From Clostridia bacterium (GTDB lineage: Bacteria > Bacillota > Clostridia > Oscillospirales > Acutalibacteraceae): a DNA stretch of 64,000 nucleotides. Positions within the stretch are counted from its first letter, which is position 1, and each line of letters begins with the position of its first letter. Positions 1-9,022 of the stretch are shown in pieces. The translations under genes and the position numbers were made by a program. The stretch spans positions 1 to 64,000 of the forward strand of contig JAFQBX010000024.1 in assembly GCA_017399535.1 (NCBI GenBank). The letters are read 5' to 3'. Under the pieces are notes generated by a model. It had not been told where the DNA came from. It made no database searches and was given only the letters and a program-made list of their open reading frames with translations.

Positions 1-964
1 AAATGACGGCAATCAGCGCGAGATAGGGAGTAATGCTCAAAAATCCGACCGCAATATCGGTAAATCCGTGTCCAATATCCGAGATGCTGGTCATAAAGCC
101 CTCACTGACCTTTGTAAAGAAGCTGTCGTCCTTTGCTACCGTTTCGCGTTCAACCTCGTTGACGTTCAGCGAAAGAGTGCTGTACGATACGCTGTCATCA
201 TATTCCTCAATCTGCTGCTCGTACGTGCTAAGCTCGTATCTTATTATCGTCAGACGTGATTCAATTTCCAAAATATCATCGAGCGATTCCGCCTTTTTAA
301 GCAGTTCGAGCAAACGCTCCTGCTCGGTTTCCAGCACCTTGATTTGACGTTCGCTGTCGTTGTAGGAATCGGTCACGTCGTTTGCGCGGATGTTTTCGTA
401 GGTGACGGTGGCATTTTCTCCGATTTTTTTCATCAGTCCGTCAAGCTCGGCTTCGGGAATTCTGATGGTGAGGTAGCATTTACGTCCCGAAAAATCGGTG
501 TTGTTGTTCATTTCCTTGTTTTCGATATATCCGCCCTTTTCGCTCAGATAACCTTCAACAATGCTCAAAAATTCGTCAAAGTTCTTTGTCTCGGCCGACA
601 TGTTCGCCGTTTTAATTATCTTTCTGTCGGAGGTCTGCGACTGGTCGGTGGTAAGGTCATCGCTGCCTTTAACTCCTTCGTCACCGAGTTCTCCCAGTCC
701 GTCGCCAAGCATTATGTCAAAAGCAACCTCCTCCTTTATTGAGGATGAATAATTATAATAGTCGCCTCTGTTGCTACCTGCTTCTTCTTTGAGCGTGGTA
801 TCCCTTTTCGAATTGCCAACCGCCCCTGCAATAAAGGTTACTGCTATTACTGCAACTAAAATCGGCAGTGTGTTTATTATCCGCCTTTTTGTAGCGGCTC
901 TTTTTATGTTATGCTTTTCGATTCGCTCCTCGATGATGCTCATCTGCTCCTCATAGGTTCTCAT
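1..964 (-). CDS. DUF4349 membrane protein, partner of an ECF sigma factor (C-terminus cut by window edge)
   Basis: This gene runs off the left edge, so only about 321 N-terminal residues are visible. The ATG at 964 lies 14 bases inside the end of the upstream sigma-factor gene and is preceded by an AAGGAGGA ribosome binding site, so the two are translationally coupled. A charged cytoplasmic start is followed by one membrane segment at about residues 33-49, then an extracytoplasmic region with the DUF4349 pattern: a beta-rich part with GGYIE, an RIPEAELD stretch, DVTDSY, then a coiled coil with QERLLELLKKAESLDDIL and a YSTLSLNVNEVE ending. A further hydrophobic segment begins at the edge. DUF4349 proteins often sit beside ECF sigma factors and may act as membrane anti-sigma factors, but that role is inference here. 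Confidence 0.85.
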   Translation of the reverse strand, partial: MRTYEEQMSIIEERIEKHNIKRAATKRRIINTLPILVAVIAVTFIAGAVGNSKRDTTLKEEAGSNRGDYYNYSSSIKEEVAFDIMLGDGLGELGDEGVKGSDDLTTDQSQTSDRKIIKTANMSAETKNFDEFLSIVEGYLSEKGGYIENKEMNNNTDFSGRKCYLTIRIPEAELDGLMKKIGENATVTYENIRANDVTDSYNDSERQIKVLETEQERLLELLKKAESLDDILEIESRLTIIRYELSTYEQQIEEYDDSVSYSTLSLNVNEVERETVAKDDSFFTKVSEGFMTSISDIGHGFTDIAVGFLSITPYLALIAVI

Positions 965-1502
965 ACACAAAATCCTCCTTTTCGAGAATGTCCTTCAGCG
1001 AAAGCTTTGCGCGGTAAACGAGATTTTTAATCTGCTTTTCGCTTTTTCTCATGATTTTTGCCGCTTCTTTGTAGGAAAGCTCGTCAAAGTAAATGAGGTG
1101 AATTACCTCGCGATAGTCGCTTTTGATTTCCTTGATAGCGCTGTGAAGTTGCTTTGCTCGCTCATTTTCGAGTATCGCGTCGTCAAAGTCGGCTTCGCTG
1201 TACCCGTCAATCTCATTCAGACAAACCGTCCGTTGCTTTTGCGCAGATTTCAGCCAATCCAGAGCCAAATTTCGCGCGATGGTATATAGCCAGGTCTTGA
1301 AACCCGACGGGTCGGACAGCTTTTTCCTTTTGACAAACACCTTGCAAAAGGTTTCGGCGGCAATATCCTCCGATACGGCGAGATTTTTGACATACCCGTT
1401 TATAAAGAAAATAAGCGGGCTGTTATATTCTCTTACGATTTCCTCCATTCCGCTCTTATCTCCGTCGAGAAAGCGGCTATATGCACATTTTTCCTTTGTC
1501 AT
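951..1502 (-). CDS. ECF-family RNA polymerase sigma factor
   Basis: The 183-residue protein has the two-domain layout of extracytoplasmic-function sigma factors. Region 2 lies at about residues 20-88 (DIAAETFCKVFVKRKKL, then FKTWLYTIARNLALDWLK), which binds the -10 element and core polymerase. Region 4 lies at about 115-172 (YREVIHLIYFDELSYKEAA with a following helix-turn-helix), which binds the -35 element. A GGGAGGG ribosome binding site precedes the ATG. It overlaps the DUF4349 gene by 14 bases, which suggests a regulator-sensor pair. The stimulus and target promoters cannot be read from the sequence. Confidence 0.9.
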   Translation of the reverse strand: MTKEKCAYSRFLDGDKSGMEEIVREYNSPLIFFINGYVKNLAVSEDIAAETFCKVFVKRKKLSDPSGFKTWLYTIARNLALDWLKSAQKQRTVCLNEIDGYSEADFDDAILENERAKQLHSAIKEIKSDYREVIHLIYFDELSYKEAAKIMRKSEKQIKNLVYRAKLSLKDILEKEDFVYENL

Positions 1503-1564
1503 ATTAACCCTCCCGGTAAGGTACCTTTGTCTATTAAACGATTGTGACTTAAAAAAGTCTCATC

Positions 1565-1612
1565 AAAAAAGGTCCCCTCAAACAAATTATTTGTTTTTCG
1601 AGAACCTTTTTT
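1565..1612 (-). terminator. Intrinsic terminator after mtaB
   Basis: AAAAAAGGT at one end and ACCTTTTTT at the other flank an inner AACAAAT/ATTTGTT hairpin, giving a stem with a T-tract on either strand. It ends the mtaB transcript and separates it from the sigma-factor gene. Confidence 0.8.
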
Positions 1613-1625
1613 ATTGTAAAATTAT

Positions 1626-2912
1626 TTATACGAGCTCGCCGATGCAGTAATCGTCGGCGGTGTCGGTGATGCGAACATCCCTTATTTCGCCGCAAAGGTC
1701 GTCGGGCGAATCAACCTTTACGTATGTGTAATTTTTGGTATATCCCTCGTTCAGGTTGCCTCGTTTGGTTTCAAAAAGCACCGAGCAAACCTTTCCTACC
1801 TGTGATTTGAGGAATGCGGTTTCGCTTTCCTTTGTGACGGCAATCATCTTTTGCGATCTTGTGCGTTTTTCGGCGTTTGTGACCTGATTTTTCGCCCTTG
1901 CCGCTACTGTACCCGTCCTTCTCGAATAGGCGAAAATATGCGCCCTTGCGAAGCCGATTTCACGCGCAAAGCCGAGCGACTGCTCGAATTCGTCCTCGCT
2001 CTCACCTGCAAAGCCAACCATGATATCGGTGGTAATCGCCGCATTGTCAAAGTTGCTTCGAACACGCTTAATCAGATTGCGATAAAATTCGGTGTCGTAG
2101 TGACGGTTCATGCGTTTAAGCGTTTGGTCACAGCCCGATTGAAGCGAAAAGTGAAACTGCGGACAGAATTTGGGCTGATTTTTGAGACGCGTCATCATTT
2201 CGTCGGTGAAAATGTCGGGTTCAAGCGAACCGAGACGTACCCTTTCTATTCCGTCGACGGCACAAACTACGTCAACCGCGTCACAGAGGGTTGCTTCAAT
2301 ATCGTTGCCGTACGCCGAAAGGTTGATTCCGACCAGGACGATTTCCTTATGCCCCATTTTTGCAATGGACGAAACCTCACTTTTTATATCCTCGAGCGGC
2401 TTTGAGCGTTCACGGCCCCTTGCCGTCGGGATAATGCAGTATGAGCAAAAGCGGTTGCAACCATCCTGAATTTTGAGATATGCTCGGGTACGCTCCTCGA
2501 TTTTATCAATCGGCGGCGTGTCAAAAAGGTCGCCCTTTTTATGCTCGTCTATCATGACAACCCGCTTGTTTGTTTCTAAAAAATTGGCTATCGCCTCGCA
2601 AAGACGGTTGTTCGAATGATTTCCGAGTACTATGTCGGCGGCATCAATTTTGGCTCCGTCGTCGGGAAACGCTTGTGGCATACAGCCGGTAAGCACAATC
2701 ACCGAGTTTGGTAATTCGCGGCGATATTTTCTGACTGTTTGGCGCGTTTTTCGGTCGCTTTCGGCGGTTACTGTGCACGAATTGATAATAAAAATGTCCG
2801 GCTGAGCGTCGGACAGGGTAGGTGTATATCCGGCAGCGACGAGCATACGCTCCATCGCTGCCGTTTCGTATTGATTAACCTTGCAACCGAGTGTGTAAAA
2901 TGCAAAAGTCAT
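1626..2912 (-). CDS. mtaB: tRNA N6-threonylcarbamoyladenosine-37 methylthiotransferase MtaB
   Basis: This 428-residue radical SAM enzyme adds a methylthio group to t6A at position 37 of ANN-decoding tRNAs, giving ms2t6A. The N-terminal methylthiotransferase domain (about 1-125) begins with TLGCKVNQYE, which is typical of MtaB rather than MiaB, and has the cluster cysteines at about 10, 46 and 76. The radical SAM motif CNRFCSYC at about 152 binds the second Fe4S4 cluster. A C-terminal TRAM-like region follows. Length is normal for the family. An AAAGGAAG ribosome binding site precedes the ATG. TsaE and TsaB, which help make the t6A substrate, are encoded about 2 kb away. Confidence 0.95.
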   Translation of the reverse strand: MTFAFYTLGCKVNQYETAAMERMLVAAGYTPTLSDAQPDIFIINSCTVTAESDRKTRQTVRKYRRELPNSVIVLTGCMPQAFPDDGAKIDAADIVLGNHSNNRLCEAIANFLETNKRVVMIDEHKKGDLFDTPPIDKIEERTRAYLKIQDGCNRFCSYCIIPTARGRERSKPLEDIKSEVSSIAKMGHKEIVLVGINLSAYGNDIEATLCDAVDVVCAVDGIERVRLGSLEPDIFTDEMMTRLKNQPKFCPQFHFSLQSGCDQTLKRMNRHYDTEFYRNLIKRVRSNFDNAAITTDIMVGFAGESEDEFEQSLGFAREIGFARAHIFAYSRRTGTVAARAKNQVTNAEKRTRSQKMIAVTKESETAFLKSQVGKVCSVLFETKRGNLNEGYTKNYTYVKVDSPDDLCGEIRDVRITDTADDYCIGELV

Positions 2913-2948
2913 CTTTTTTCTTCCTTTTTTTATAAAAAAGATAGAGGA

Positions 2949-3572
2949 TTATTCAGCAGCTGCTGTTGCGTTAACGGCGGCTTCGCTTTCGGCATTTTCC
3001 TTGCGTTCAGCGGCAATTCTTTCGTTATAAGCTGCCCAACGCTTTGCTTCAACCTTTTTGTTGATTGCGTCAATAACAGGGTCGGCAAAGAATGCGAGAA
3101 TACCGATTACACCTGCGACAGCAGTGGTCATGATACCAAAGAGGAAGGGAGTACATTCCATAAGCGAATAGGGTGTGTACCACGATGATGAGTCGATAAG
3201 AGCAAATGCGAGATGGAAACCGAAATTAAGCACTGCAAAAGCAATAAAGCCCGTTGCAACTGTTTTTGCCACCGTCTTTGAGCGGAAGTTGCCTGCAATT
3301 ACTGCGGCGACACAGCCAAGTCCGAGAATCAATGATTCGTGATATGCAAATGTTGTGCCGAGAGGTGAAGTATTTGTTTCGGTATATGAGTATAATTGTG
3401 CATATTCGGAATAGGGTGCTTCTGCGATGTCGAGCTGGTCAGCTTCTTCAAGCACCTCTAAGCTTACCGGCAGGTCGCCTGCAAAGGAAGCAAGCTGAAG
3501 CGCAAGCATCAAAAGTCCGAATACAAGCAATTTTGCGAAACAGAATTTTTTGCTTTTTGGTTTCATAATCAT
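2949..3572 (-). CDS. Small membrane protein of unknown function
   Basis: I do not recognise this 207-residue protein. It has an N-terminal hydrophobic segment (about 12-32) that could be a signal peptide or anchor, an acidic linker, three further membrane segments (about 78-95, 104-125 and 142-163), and a charged Ala/Glu-rich cytoplasmic tail. The start is ATG at 3572 or the second ATG two codons on, both served by AGAGGT. It ends 36 bases before mtaB and follows the rodA-like gene by 35 bases, so it may be co-transcribed with either. Confidence 0.7.
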   Translation of the reverse strand: MIMKPKSKKFCFAKLLVFGLLMLALQLASFAGDLPVSLEVLEEADQLDIAEAPYSEYAQLYSYTETNTSPLGTTFAYHESLILGLGCVAAVIAGNFRSKTVAKTVATGFIAFAVLNFGFHLAFALIDSSSWYTPYSLMECTPFLFGIMTTAVAGVIGILAFFADPVIDAINKKVEAKRWAAYNERIAAERKENAESEAAVNATAAAE

Positions 3573-3607
3573 AGTGGGATACCTCTTTTTATATAGTATT
3601 GTTTATG

Positions 3608-4777
3608 TTAATGCATTTCATTGAGATACATTACGTGCTGATTTCGGTGCATATATACGTTGACGGCCAGTCCGATTCCCAGATAGGTGCATATCATTGA
3701 CGAGCCACCTGCGCTGAAAAATGGAAGCGTAATACCGATAACCGGCAGAATCGAGCAGCACATTCCAACGTTTAGAATGGTCTGGGCGGCGAAAAGGCCG
3801 AATAGACCACTGCAAATGATTGTGCCCATCTTATCTCTTGCATGATGGGCGATGACAAGCAGTCGGATACAAACGGCAATTTCGAGCGCCAGAACGGCCA
3901 AAAGCCCGATAAATCCAAGCTCCTCACCGATACTCGAAAAGATAAAGTCGTTGTACTGCTCGGGAATTTCGTTCGCCTGAACGTAGTCGCCTCGCATAAA
4001 TCCCTTTCCAAACCAGCCGCCGTTAGCCATAGCGATTCTGGCTCTCCATTGTTGCCAGCCGCTACCGTAAAGGTCGGCTTCGGGATTAAAGAGGGTTTCG
4101 ATTCGGATTCGTTGGTCGTCGTTAAGCACGAGAAACCACAGAATCGGCGAAAGTGCCGCCACCGAGCCGATTGCGATAATAAAATATCTGAGCTTTACAC
4201 CGGCGGCAAACATCATTGAAATAAAAATGAGTGCTATTACCAGAGCCGAGCCGTCATCGCCTTGAAGGTGAATGAATATGACGGGAATAGCCCCGTGAAT
4301 ACATAGTAAAATCAGATTCAGCGGCTTGTTAACCGTTTTTTCTATTCGGTTTACGTGACTTGCAAAGGTGATGATAAAGGCAATTTTGAGCAGCTCGGAC
4401 GGCTGAAATGTAAATCCGCCGGGGAAAATGAGCCATGCTTTGTCATCGGTGCCGGGAGGGGCATATCCGATAAAAAAGGTCAGTCCCACCATAATTACCG
4501 CCGCACCGGCTAAAATATATTTATGCTTTGCAATTGTTTCGTAGTCGACGAAGCCCGACATAATAACGACAATTATAATGCCGATAAAAAACGCGCCAAG
4601 CTGAACGTAAAACTGTTTAAAGCTGCCCGTGTAGTTGGTTGCCGACATAACCATCATACAACCAAATAGTGAAGCGAAGGTGCAAATTGAAAGTAATACC
4701 TTGTCAGTTTCGCGAAAATAGTCGGCTATTTTTCCTAAAATATTACTAACCTTTGACACCTCCCCATATTGATACAA
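3608..4777 (-). CDS. RodA/FtsW/SpoVE-family cell-wall glycosyltransferase (SEDS protein)
   Basis: The 389-residue polytopic protein has about ten membrane segments. It carries the SEDS hallmarks: FQPSELLKIAFI near residue 130 and the C-terminal FFSAGGSSMICTYLGIGLA near 355. SEDS proteins polymerise peptidoglycan glycan strands from lipid II together with a class B penicillin-binding protein. The sequence looks closest to RodA (elongation), but SpoVE or FtsW cannot be excluded. The start is uncertain: the ATG at 4777 has no clear ribosome binding site, while a GGGGAGG lies just inside the reading frame, so the true start may be a few codons later. Confidence 0.88.
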   Translation of the reverse strand: MYQYGEVSKVSNILGKIADYFRETDKVLLSICTFASLFGCMMVMSATNYTGSFKQFYVQLGAFFIGIIIVVIMSGFVDYETIAKHKYILAGAAVIMVGLTFFIGYAPPGTDDKAWLIFPGGFTFQPSELLKIAFIITFASHVNRIEKTVNKPLNLILLCIHGAIPVIFIHLQGDDGSALVIALIFISMMFAAGVKLRYFIIAIGSVAALSPILWFLVLNDDQRIRIETLFNPEADLYGSGWQQWRARIAMANGGWFGKGFMRGDYVQANEIPEQYNDFIFSSIGEELGFIGLLAVLALEIAVCIRLLVIAHHARDKMGTIICSGLFGLFAAQTILNVGMCCSILPVIGITLPFFSAGGSSMICTYLGIGLAVNVYMHRNQHVMYLNEMH

Positions 4778-4818
4778 AATAATTATATAATAAAATTAAA
4801 ATAAGTTCAAGCAAATAC

Positions 4819-4847
4819 TTTAATATCTTCAAATTTTGTGATATAAT
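4819..4847 (+). promoter_or_regulatory. Probable promoter for the tsaE operon
   Basis: An extended -10 TGATATAAT ends at 4847, about 84 bases before tsaE. The -35 at 17-bp spacing is weak (TTTAAT). It lies in a 153-base AT-rich gap between divergent genes. Confidence 0.4.
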
Positions 4848-4930
4848 TCTATAAACTAACAAAAAACTTTGTATTACATGCCGATTTGAATTTACAATCT
4901 GTTTACAAAGGACGGGTAAAATAGGAAAAA

Positions 4931-5383
4931 ATGAAAAAATTTGTTACAAAATCAGCGAGTGAAACGGGTGAGGTAGCCGCCCGACTTGGAGCCAAAATAT
5001 CGTCAGGAGCGGTGATTGCTTTTACGGGGGACCTCGGCGCAGGAAAAACTACCTTTATAAAGGGACTGGCAAAGGCGCTCGGCTATTCGGGCGAGGTTTC
5101 GAGCCCGACATTTGCTATTGTTCACGAATATATCGGTGGCAGGTTGCCGCTTTACCACTTTGATATGTATCGGGTGGAAAGTTGGGAGTCGCTTTATTCG
5201 ACCGGCTTTTTCGAATATATGGAAACCGACGCGGTACTTGCGGTCGAATGGAGCGAAAATATCGAAAATGCGCTGCCGGACGACTTGATTACGGTGGATA
5301 TTACGCGTGGCGAGGACGATAACGAGCGAGTTATCTTGATTTCGTCGAGAGGAGAGATAAAAATTGAAGATATTGGCGATTGA
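4931..5383 (+). CDS. tsaE: tRNA threonylcarbamoyladenosine biosynthesis ATPase TsaE
   Basis: TsaE is a 150-residue P-loop ATPase needed with TsaB and TsaD for making t6A at position 37 of tRNAs. The Walker A motif GDLGAGKTTFIKGLA lies at about residue 36, followed by SSPTFAIVHEY and YHFDMYR, all standard for the family; VEWSENI is near residue 107. Length is typical. An AGGA ribosome binding site precedes the ATG. It overlaps tsaB by 20 bases, a common tsaE-tsaB arrangement in Firmicutes. Confidence 0.95.
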   Translation: MKKFVTKSASETGEVAARLGAKISSGAVIAFTGDLGAGKTTFIKGLAKALGYSGEVSSPTFAIVHEYIGGRLPLYHFDMYRVESWESLYSTGFFEYMETDAVLAVEWSENIENALPDDLITVDITRGEDDNERVILISSRGEIKIEDIGD

Positions 5384-6095
5384 TTGCGCGGACAAGCCAT
5401 GTTCCTGCGCGGTTGTCGAGGATAACAGAATCATTTGCGAAGCGTTCATCAGCATAGGGCTCACCCATTCTCAGACCTTGCAGCCCATGCTCCACGATAT
5501 GCTCAAAAATGCACAAATTGATATTGGCGAAATTGACCGCTTTGCCGTCAGCATTGGTCCCGGTTCGTTTACGGGACTGCGAATCGGCATCTCGGCGATA
5601 AAAGGAATGGCATTCGGCTCGGGTAAAAAATGCGTTGGCGTATCCACCCTTCACGCAGCAGCTTACGGAATGGTCGGAACAAAGGGGATTATCGTAGCTG
5701 TAATGGACGCCAGATGCGGTCAGGTATATACCGCCACCTTCTATTCCGACGGCGAAAAACTCACACGAATCAGCGAGGACAGAGCCATTTTGCTGACCGA
5801 GCTTGTCGAGGATATAAAGCGGCTCAAATCGGAGGGAAAATTTCCATCAGAAAAGGTATTTCTGGTTGGAAGAGGCAACGAAATGTGCTATAATGTCATA
5901 AAGACAGAGGTTGACGGCGTTTTTGTTGCACCGCCACATCTTTCGTGCCAAAGGGCGTCCTTCGTTGCGCTGGTTTCGGACGAATATGTCGAAATAACGG
6001 CGCACGAGCTTCTGCCGAGCTATTTGCGATTGCCTCAGGCAGAACGCGAATTAAAGGCAAAAAACGAAGCAAAATTAAAAAAGGGAGTAAACTGA
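5364..6095 (+). CDS. tsaB: tRNA threonylcarbamoyladenosine biosynthesis protein TsaB
   Basis: This 243-residue ASKHA-fold protein is the scaffold partner of TsaD in t6A synthesis. The start MKILAIDCADKPCSCAVV and the GPGSFTGLRIGISAIKGMA motif near residue 70 are diagnostic. It begins inside tsaE (AGAGGAGAG ribosome binding site) and its last codons carry the ribosome binding site for rpiB. tsaD is not in the window. The C-terminus is Lys/Glu-rich. Confidence 0.95.
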   Translation: MKILAIDCADKPCSCAVVEDNRIICEAFISIGLTHSQTLQPMLHDMLKNAQIDIGEIDRFAVSIGPGSFTGLRIGISAIKGMAFGSGKKCVGVSTLHAAAYGMVGTKGIIVAVMDARCGQVYTATFYSDGEKLTRISEDRAILLTELVEDIKRLKSEGKFPSEKVFLVGRGNEMCYNVIKTEVDGVFVAPPHLSCQRASFVALVSDEYVEITAHELLPSYLRLPQAERELKAKNEAKLKKGVN

Positions 6096-6097
6096 AA

Positions 6098-6553
6098 ATG
6101 GGAAAGAAAATTGCTATCGGCTGCGACCACGGCGGCTTTGAAATGAAAAACGAACTGGTTGATTTTTTAAAGGAAATGGGCTGTGAGGTTGGCGATTTCG
6201 GCCTTATCGAAAAGCAGCCGATTGATTATCCTATTATCGCCGAAAAGGTTGCAACGGCCGTATCGGGTGGCGAATTTGAGCTTGGAATCCTCGTATGCGG
6301 AACGGGAATCGGAATGTCCCTCGCCGCCAACAAGGTAAAGGGAATCCGCGCTGCCGCCTGCTCTGAGGTGTATAGCGCAAAGTTCACACGCCTTCACAAT
6401 AATTCAAACATTCTTTGCCTCGGCGGAAGGGTTATCGGTCCCGAAACGGCAAAGATTATGGTTGATGCCTTTGTTAATACCGAATTTGAGGGTGGCCGTC
6501 ATCAACGCCGAGTTGATATGATTGACGCCCTCGAACGCGGCGAAAAATTATAA
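6098..6553 (+). CDS. rpiB: Ribose-5-phosphate isomerase B
   Basis: RpiB interconverts ribose 5-phosphate and ribulose 5-phosphate in the pentose phosphate pathway. The 151-residue protein has the RpiB/LacAB start IAIGCDHGGFEMK, the anion-hole motif CGTGIGMSLAANK near residue 68, and the HNNSNILCLGGR stretch near 102. The family's catalytic Cys lies in the VCGTGIG motif. The reading frame is open further upstream, but the ATG at 6098 follows an AAGGGAG site and gives the normal family length. Confidence 0.95.
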   Translation: MGKKIAIGCDHGGFEMKNELVDFLKEMGCEVGDFGLIEKQPIDYPIIAEKVATAVSGGEFELGILVCGTGIGMSLAANKVKGIRAAACSEVYSAKFTRLHNNSNILCLGGRVIGPETAKIMVDAFVNTEFEGGRHQRRVDMIDALERGEKL

Positions 6554-6590
6554 TAAAAATAAATTGGCATAAAAAAAGGGAGATAAAATT

Positions 6591-7223
6591 ATGGAACAGA
6601 ATGTATTTATTATGAATCATCCTCTTATTCATCACAAGCTGTCAATCCTCCGTGATGAAAAGACAAGTTCACGCGATTTCAGAACCCTTGTCAGCGAAAT
6701 TGCTATGCTCATGTGCTATGAGGCAACACGCGACCTCGCTTTGCAGGAGGTTGAGGTACAGACACCCGTTGCAGTCGCAAAGGTGAAAAAGCTCGCAGGC
6801 AGAAAGCTTGCCGTTGTGCCCATTCTTCGCGCAGGACTCGGCATGGTTGACGGAATGGTTAATCTTGTACCGAGCGCACGAGTAGGTCACATCGGACTAT
6901 ATCGTGACCCCGAAACACTTATGCCTGTCGAATATTATTGCAAGCTTCCGTCGGATATTTCACAGCGCGACGTAATCGTAGTTGACCCGATGCTTGCTAC
7001 CGGCGGCTCGGCTATCGACGCCATTACGCAGATAAAGAAACGCGAGCCGAAGAACATTAAGTTTATGTGCATTATTGCCGCACCGGAAGGACTCGACGCG
7101 TTAAAGGCGGCTCACCCCGACGTTCAGATTTATGTCGGCGCATTGGACGAAAAGCTCAATGACCACGGCTATATCGTTCCGGGACTCGGCGATGCCGGCG
7201 ACCGCATCTTTGGTACAAAGTAA
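6591..7223 (+). CDS. upp: Uracil phosphoribosyltransferase
   Basis: Upp converts uracil and PRPP into UMP in pyrimidine salvage. The 210-residue protein has the PRPP-binding loop [14 protein letters not shown] at about residue 127, the [12 protein letters not shown] segment near 80, and the C-terminal uracil-binding [12 protein letters not shown]. Its TAA overlaps the ATG of the next gene (TAATG), so translation is probably coupled. Confidence 0.97.
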   Translation: MEQNVFIMNHPLIHHKLSILRDEKTSSRDFRTLVSEIAMLMCYEATRDLALQEVEVQTPVAVAKVKKLAGRKLAVVPILRAGLGMVDGMVNLVPSARVGHIGLYRDPETLMPVEYYCKLPSDISQRDVIVVDPMLATGGSAIDAITQIKKREPKNIKFMCIIAAPEGLDALKAAHPDVQIYVGALDEKLNDHGYIVPGLGDAGDRIFGTK

Positions 7224-8215
7224 TGGCCGGAAACGGAAATCAGAAATTAAAACTGCTCTATCTTTTGCAAATACTCGAAAGCGAAACCGACGAGGAAAAT
7301 CCGATAAAAACGGCGGATATTCTTCGTCGTCTTTCGGATTTGGGCATTGCCGCCGAGAGAAAGTCGATTTATCGCGATATCGACTGTCTGCGCGAGGCAG
7401 GATACGATATTGTTTCTGCATCGGGTGGCGGTTATTTCCTGGGCGAAAGACGGTTTGAATTGAGCGAGGTAAAGCTGCTGACCGATGCGGTGCAGGCATC
7501 CCGCTTCATCACCCATCAAAAGTCGTTTAAGCTGATTGAAAAGTTAAAGGGGCTCGTCAGCAAAAGCGACGCCAAAAGCATCGACCGTCAGCTTCACATG
7601 TCGGGAATATCAAAGGCGGAGAATGAACAGATTTATTACGTTATCGATGCCATTTACGACGCTATTTCAAAGGATAGGCAGATTAGCTTCAAATACCTTG
7701 ACTACACCCTTTCGGGCGAAAAGCACTATCGCTCGGACGGAAAGGAATACTCGGTCAGCCCTTATGCGCTGATTTGGGACAACGAGTATTATTATCTCGC
7801 CGCTTATTATAAAAAGCACGAAAAAATCGCTAATTTCCGCGTGGATAAAATGGACCGAGTGCGAGTCCTTGATACAAAGCGCGAAAAAAGTGACGAATAC
7901 AAGCATTTTGATCCCGCGAAAAAGGCGAAGTCACAGTTTTCCATGTTTGGCGGTGAGCCCGAACTTATCACGGCGCAAATCGAGGATAAGTATATCGGCG
8001 TTTTCGTCGACCGATTCGGTGACGACCTGACCCTCGAAAAAGGAAAAAACGGCTATTCATGTGTACGGTTTAAGGCGGAAGTCAGCCGTACCTTTATGTC
8101 GTGGATATTCCAGTTTGGCGAAGGGGTAAGGATTCTTTCGCCCAAAAAGGTGTGCGACGGTGTTGCCGATATGCTCACCCGCGTACTTAAAATGTATGGA
8201 GAAAAAAATGATTGA
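7223..8215 (+). CDS. WYL-domain transcriptional regulator with N-terminal helix-turn-helix
   Basis: The 330-residue protein starts with a winged helix-turn-helix (about 1-65; TADILRRLSDLGIAAERKSIYRDIDCLREAG) that should bind DNA. A WYL domain follows (about 140-225): the block YSVSPYALIWDNEYYYLAAYY and the FRVDKMDRV block are the usual ligand-sensing signature. A C-terminal WCX-like part completes the standard layout. WYL regulators respond to nucleic acids or small ligands; the target here is unknown. The start overlaps the upp stop, and the stop overlaps the next gene. Confidence 0.9.
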   Translation: MAGNGNQKLKLLYLLQILESETDEENPIKTADILRRLSDLGIAAERKSIYRDIDCLREAGYDIVSASGGGYFLGERRFELSEVKLLTDAVQASRFITHQKSFKLIEKLKGLVSKSDAKSIDRQLHMSGISKAENEQIYYVIDAIYDAISKDRQISFKYLDYTLSGEKHYRSDGKEYSVSPYALIWDNEYYYLAAYYKKHEKIANFRVDKMDRVRVLDTKREKSDEYKHFDPAKKAKSQFSMFGGEPELITAQIEDKYIGVFVDRFGDDLTLEKGKNGYSCVRFKAEVSRTFMSWIFQFGEGVRILSPKKVCDGVADMLTRVLKMYGEKND

Positions 8216-9008
8216 TTTTGCAACCGAAAAGGATCATCTCGAAATTATTCCCGTGTGGCAGAGCGGCTTTGACGACAATGCCGATGATGTTGCCGAGTTT
8301 TTAGCGGGGACGGATGGCTTTTGCGACCGACTTGTCTTTCGCGAGGATGAAAAAATCGTTGCCGAAATGAATATCATTCGATGCGACCTTTCCGCCGAGG
8401 GAAAAAGAGTAAGCGCGGTGTATTTTTATGCACTCGCGACCCTGCCCGAGTATCGCGGACGGGGAATTATGTCCTCGATGATACGCTTTGCCCTCGATAA
8501 ATATGCCGCCGACGGAATCGGCTATGCCATGATTGTTCCGGCGGAGGAGGGGCTTGTCGGCTACTACCGGCGGTTTGGCTTTGAACCCGTTTGTGGTGCC
8601 AAAATTGCCGATATTCCGAGCGAAAGTATTTTCGACTTTCCTATCAAAACGACCAAGTTAACCCCAAGCCAACTGAAAGAGCTTCGCGATGGCAGAAAAG
8701 GGAACAATGCCGTTTTTTCGACCGAGTATATCGACTTTGCCCTGCGCTTTTGCGAAATGACGGCGGTCGGATTTGATGGCGGTTATGCCATTTTTGAGCA
8801 GGGTGACGACCGCGTGAGGATAATCGAATTCGACGGCGAGGTCAACCGTATGCTGTCGGCGGTAAAGGGGCTTTGCAAAAGCAAAATTTACCGAGTTTAT
8901 CTGCCCGACGATTCGCTGATTGGTGAAAAGATTTGTCGCGGAATGGTTTGTCCCCTCGGCAAGTCAGTGAAGCTTAATAAAGCACAAATCGGTCTGATAA
9001 TGGACTGA
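8208..9008 (+). CDS. GNAT-family N-acetyltransferase
   Basis: The protein (266 residues) carries the acetyl-CoA-binding motif A of the GNAT fold at about 85-100: YALATLPEYRGRGIMSSMI, then YYRRFGFEPV. Its length and the C-terminal extension (about 150-266) resemble Eis-like two-domain acetyltransferases. The ATG at 8208 overlaps the preceding stop and follows a GGAG site, so I prefer it to upstream in-frame codons. The substrate is unknown. Confidence 0.85.
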   Translation: MIDFATEKDHLEIIPVWQSGFDDNADDVAEFLAGTDGFCDRLVFREDEKIVAEMNIIRCDLSAEGKRVSAVYFYALATLPEYRGRGIMSSMIRFALDKYAADGIGYAMIVPAEEGLVGYYRRFGFEPVCGAKIADIPSESIFDFPIKTTKLTPSQLKELRDGRKGNNAVFSTEYIDFALRFCEMTAVGFDGGYAIFEQGDDRVRIIEFDGEVNRMLSAVKGLCKSKIYRVYLPDDSLIGEKICRGMVCPLGKSVKLNKAQIGLIMD

Positions 9009-9022
9009 TGAAAGGAATAAAA

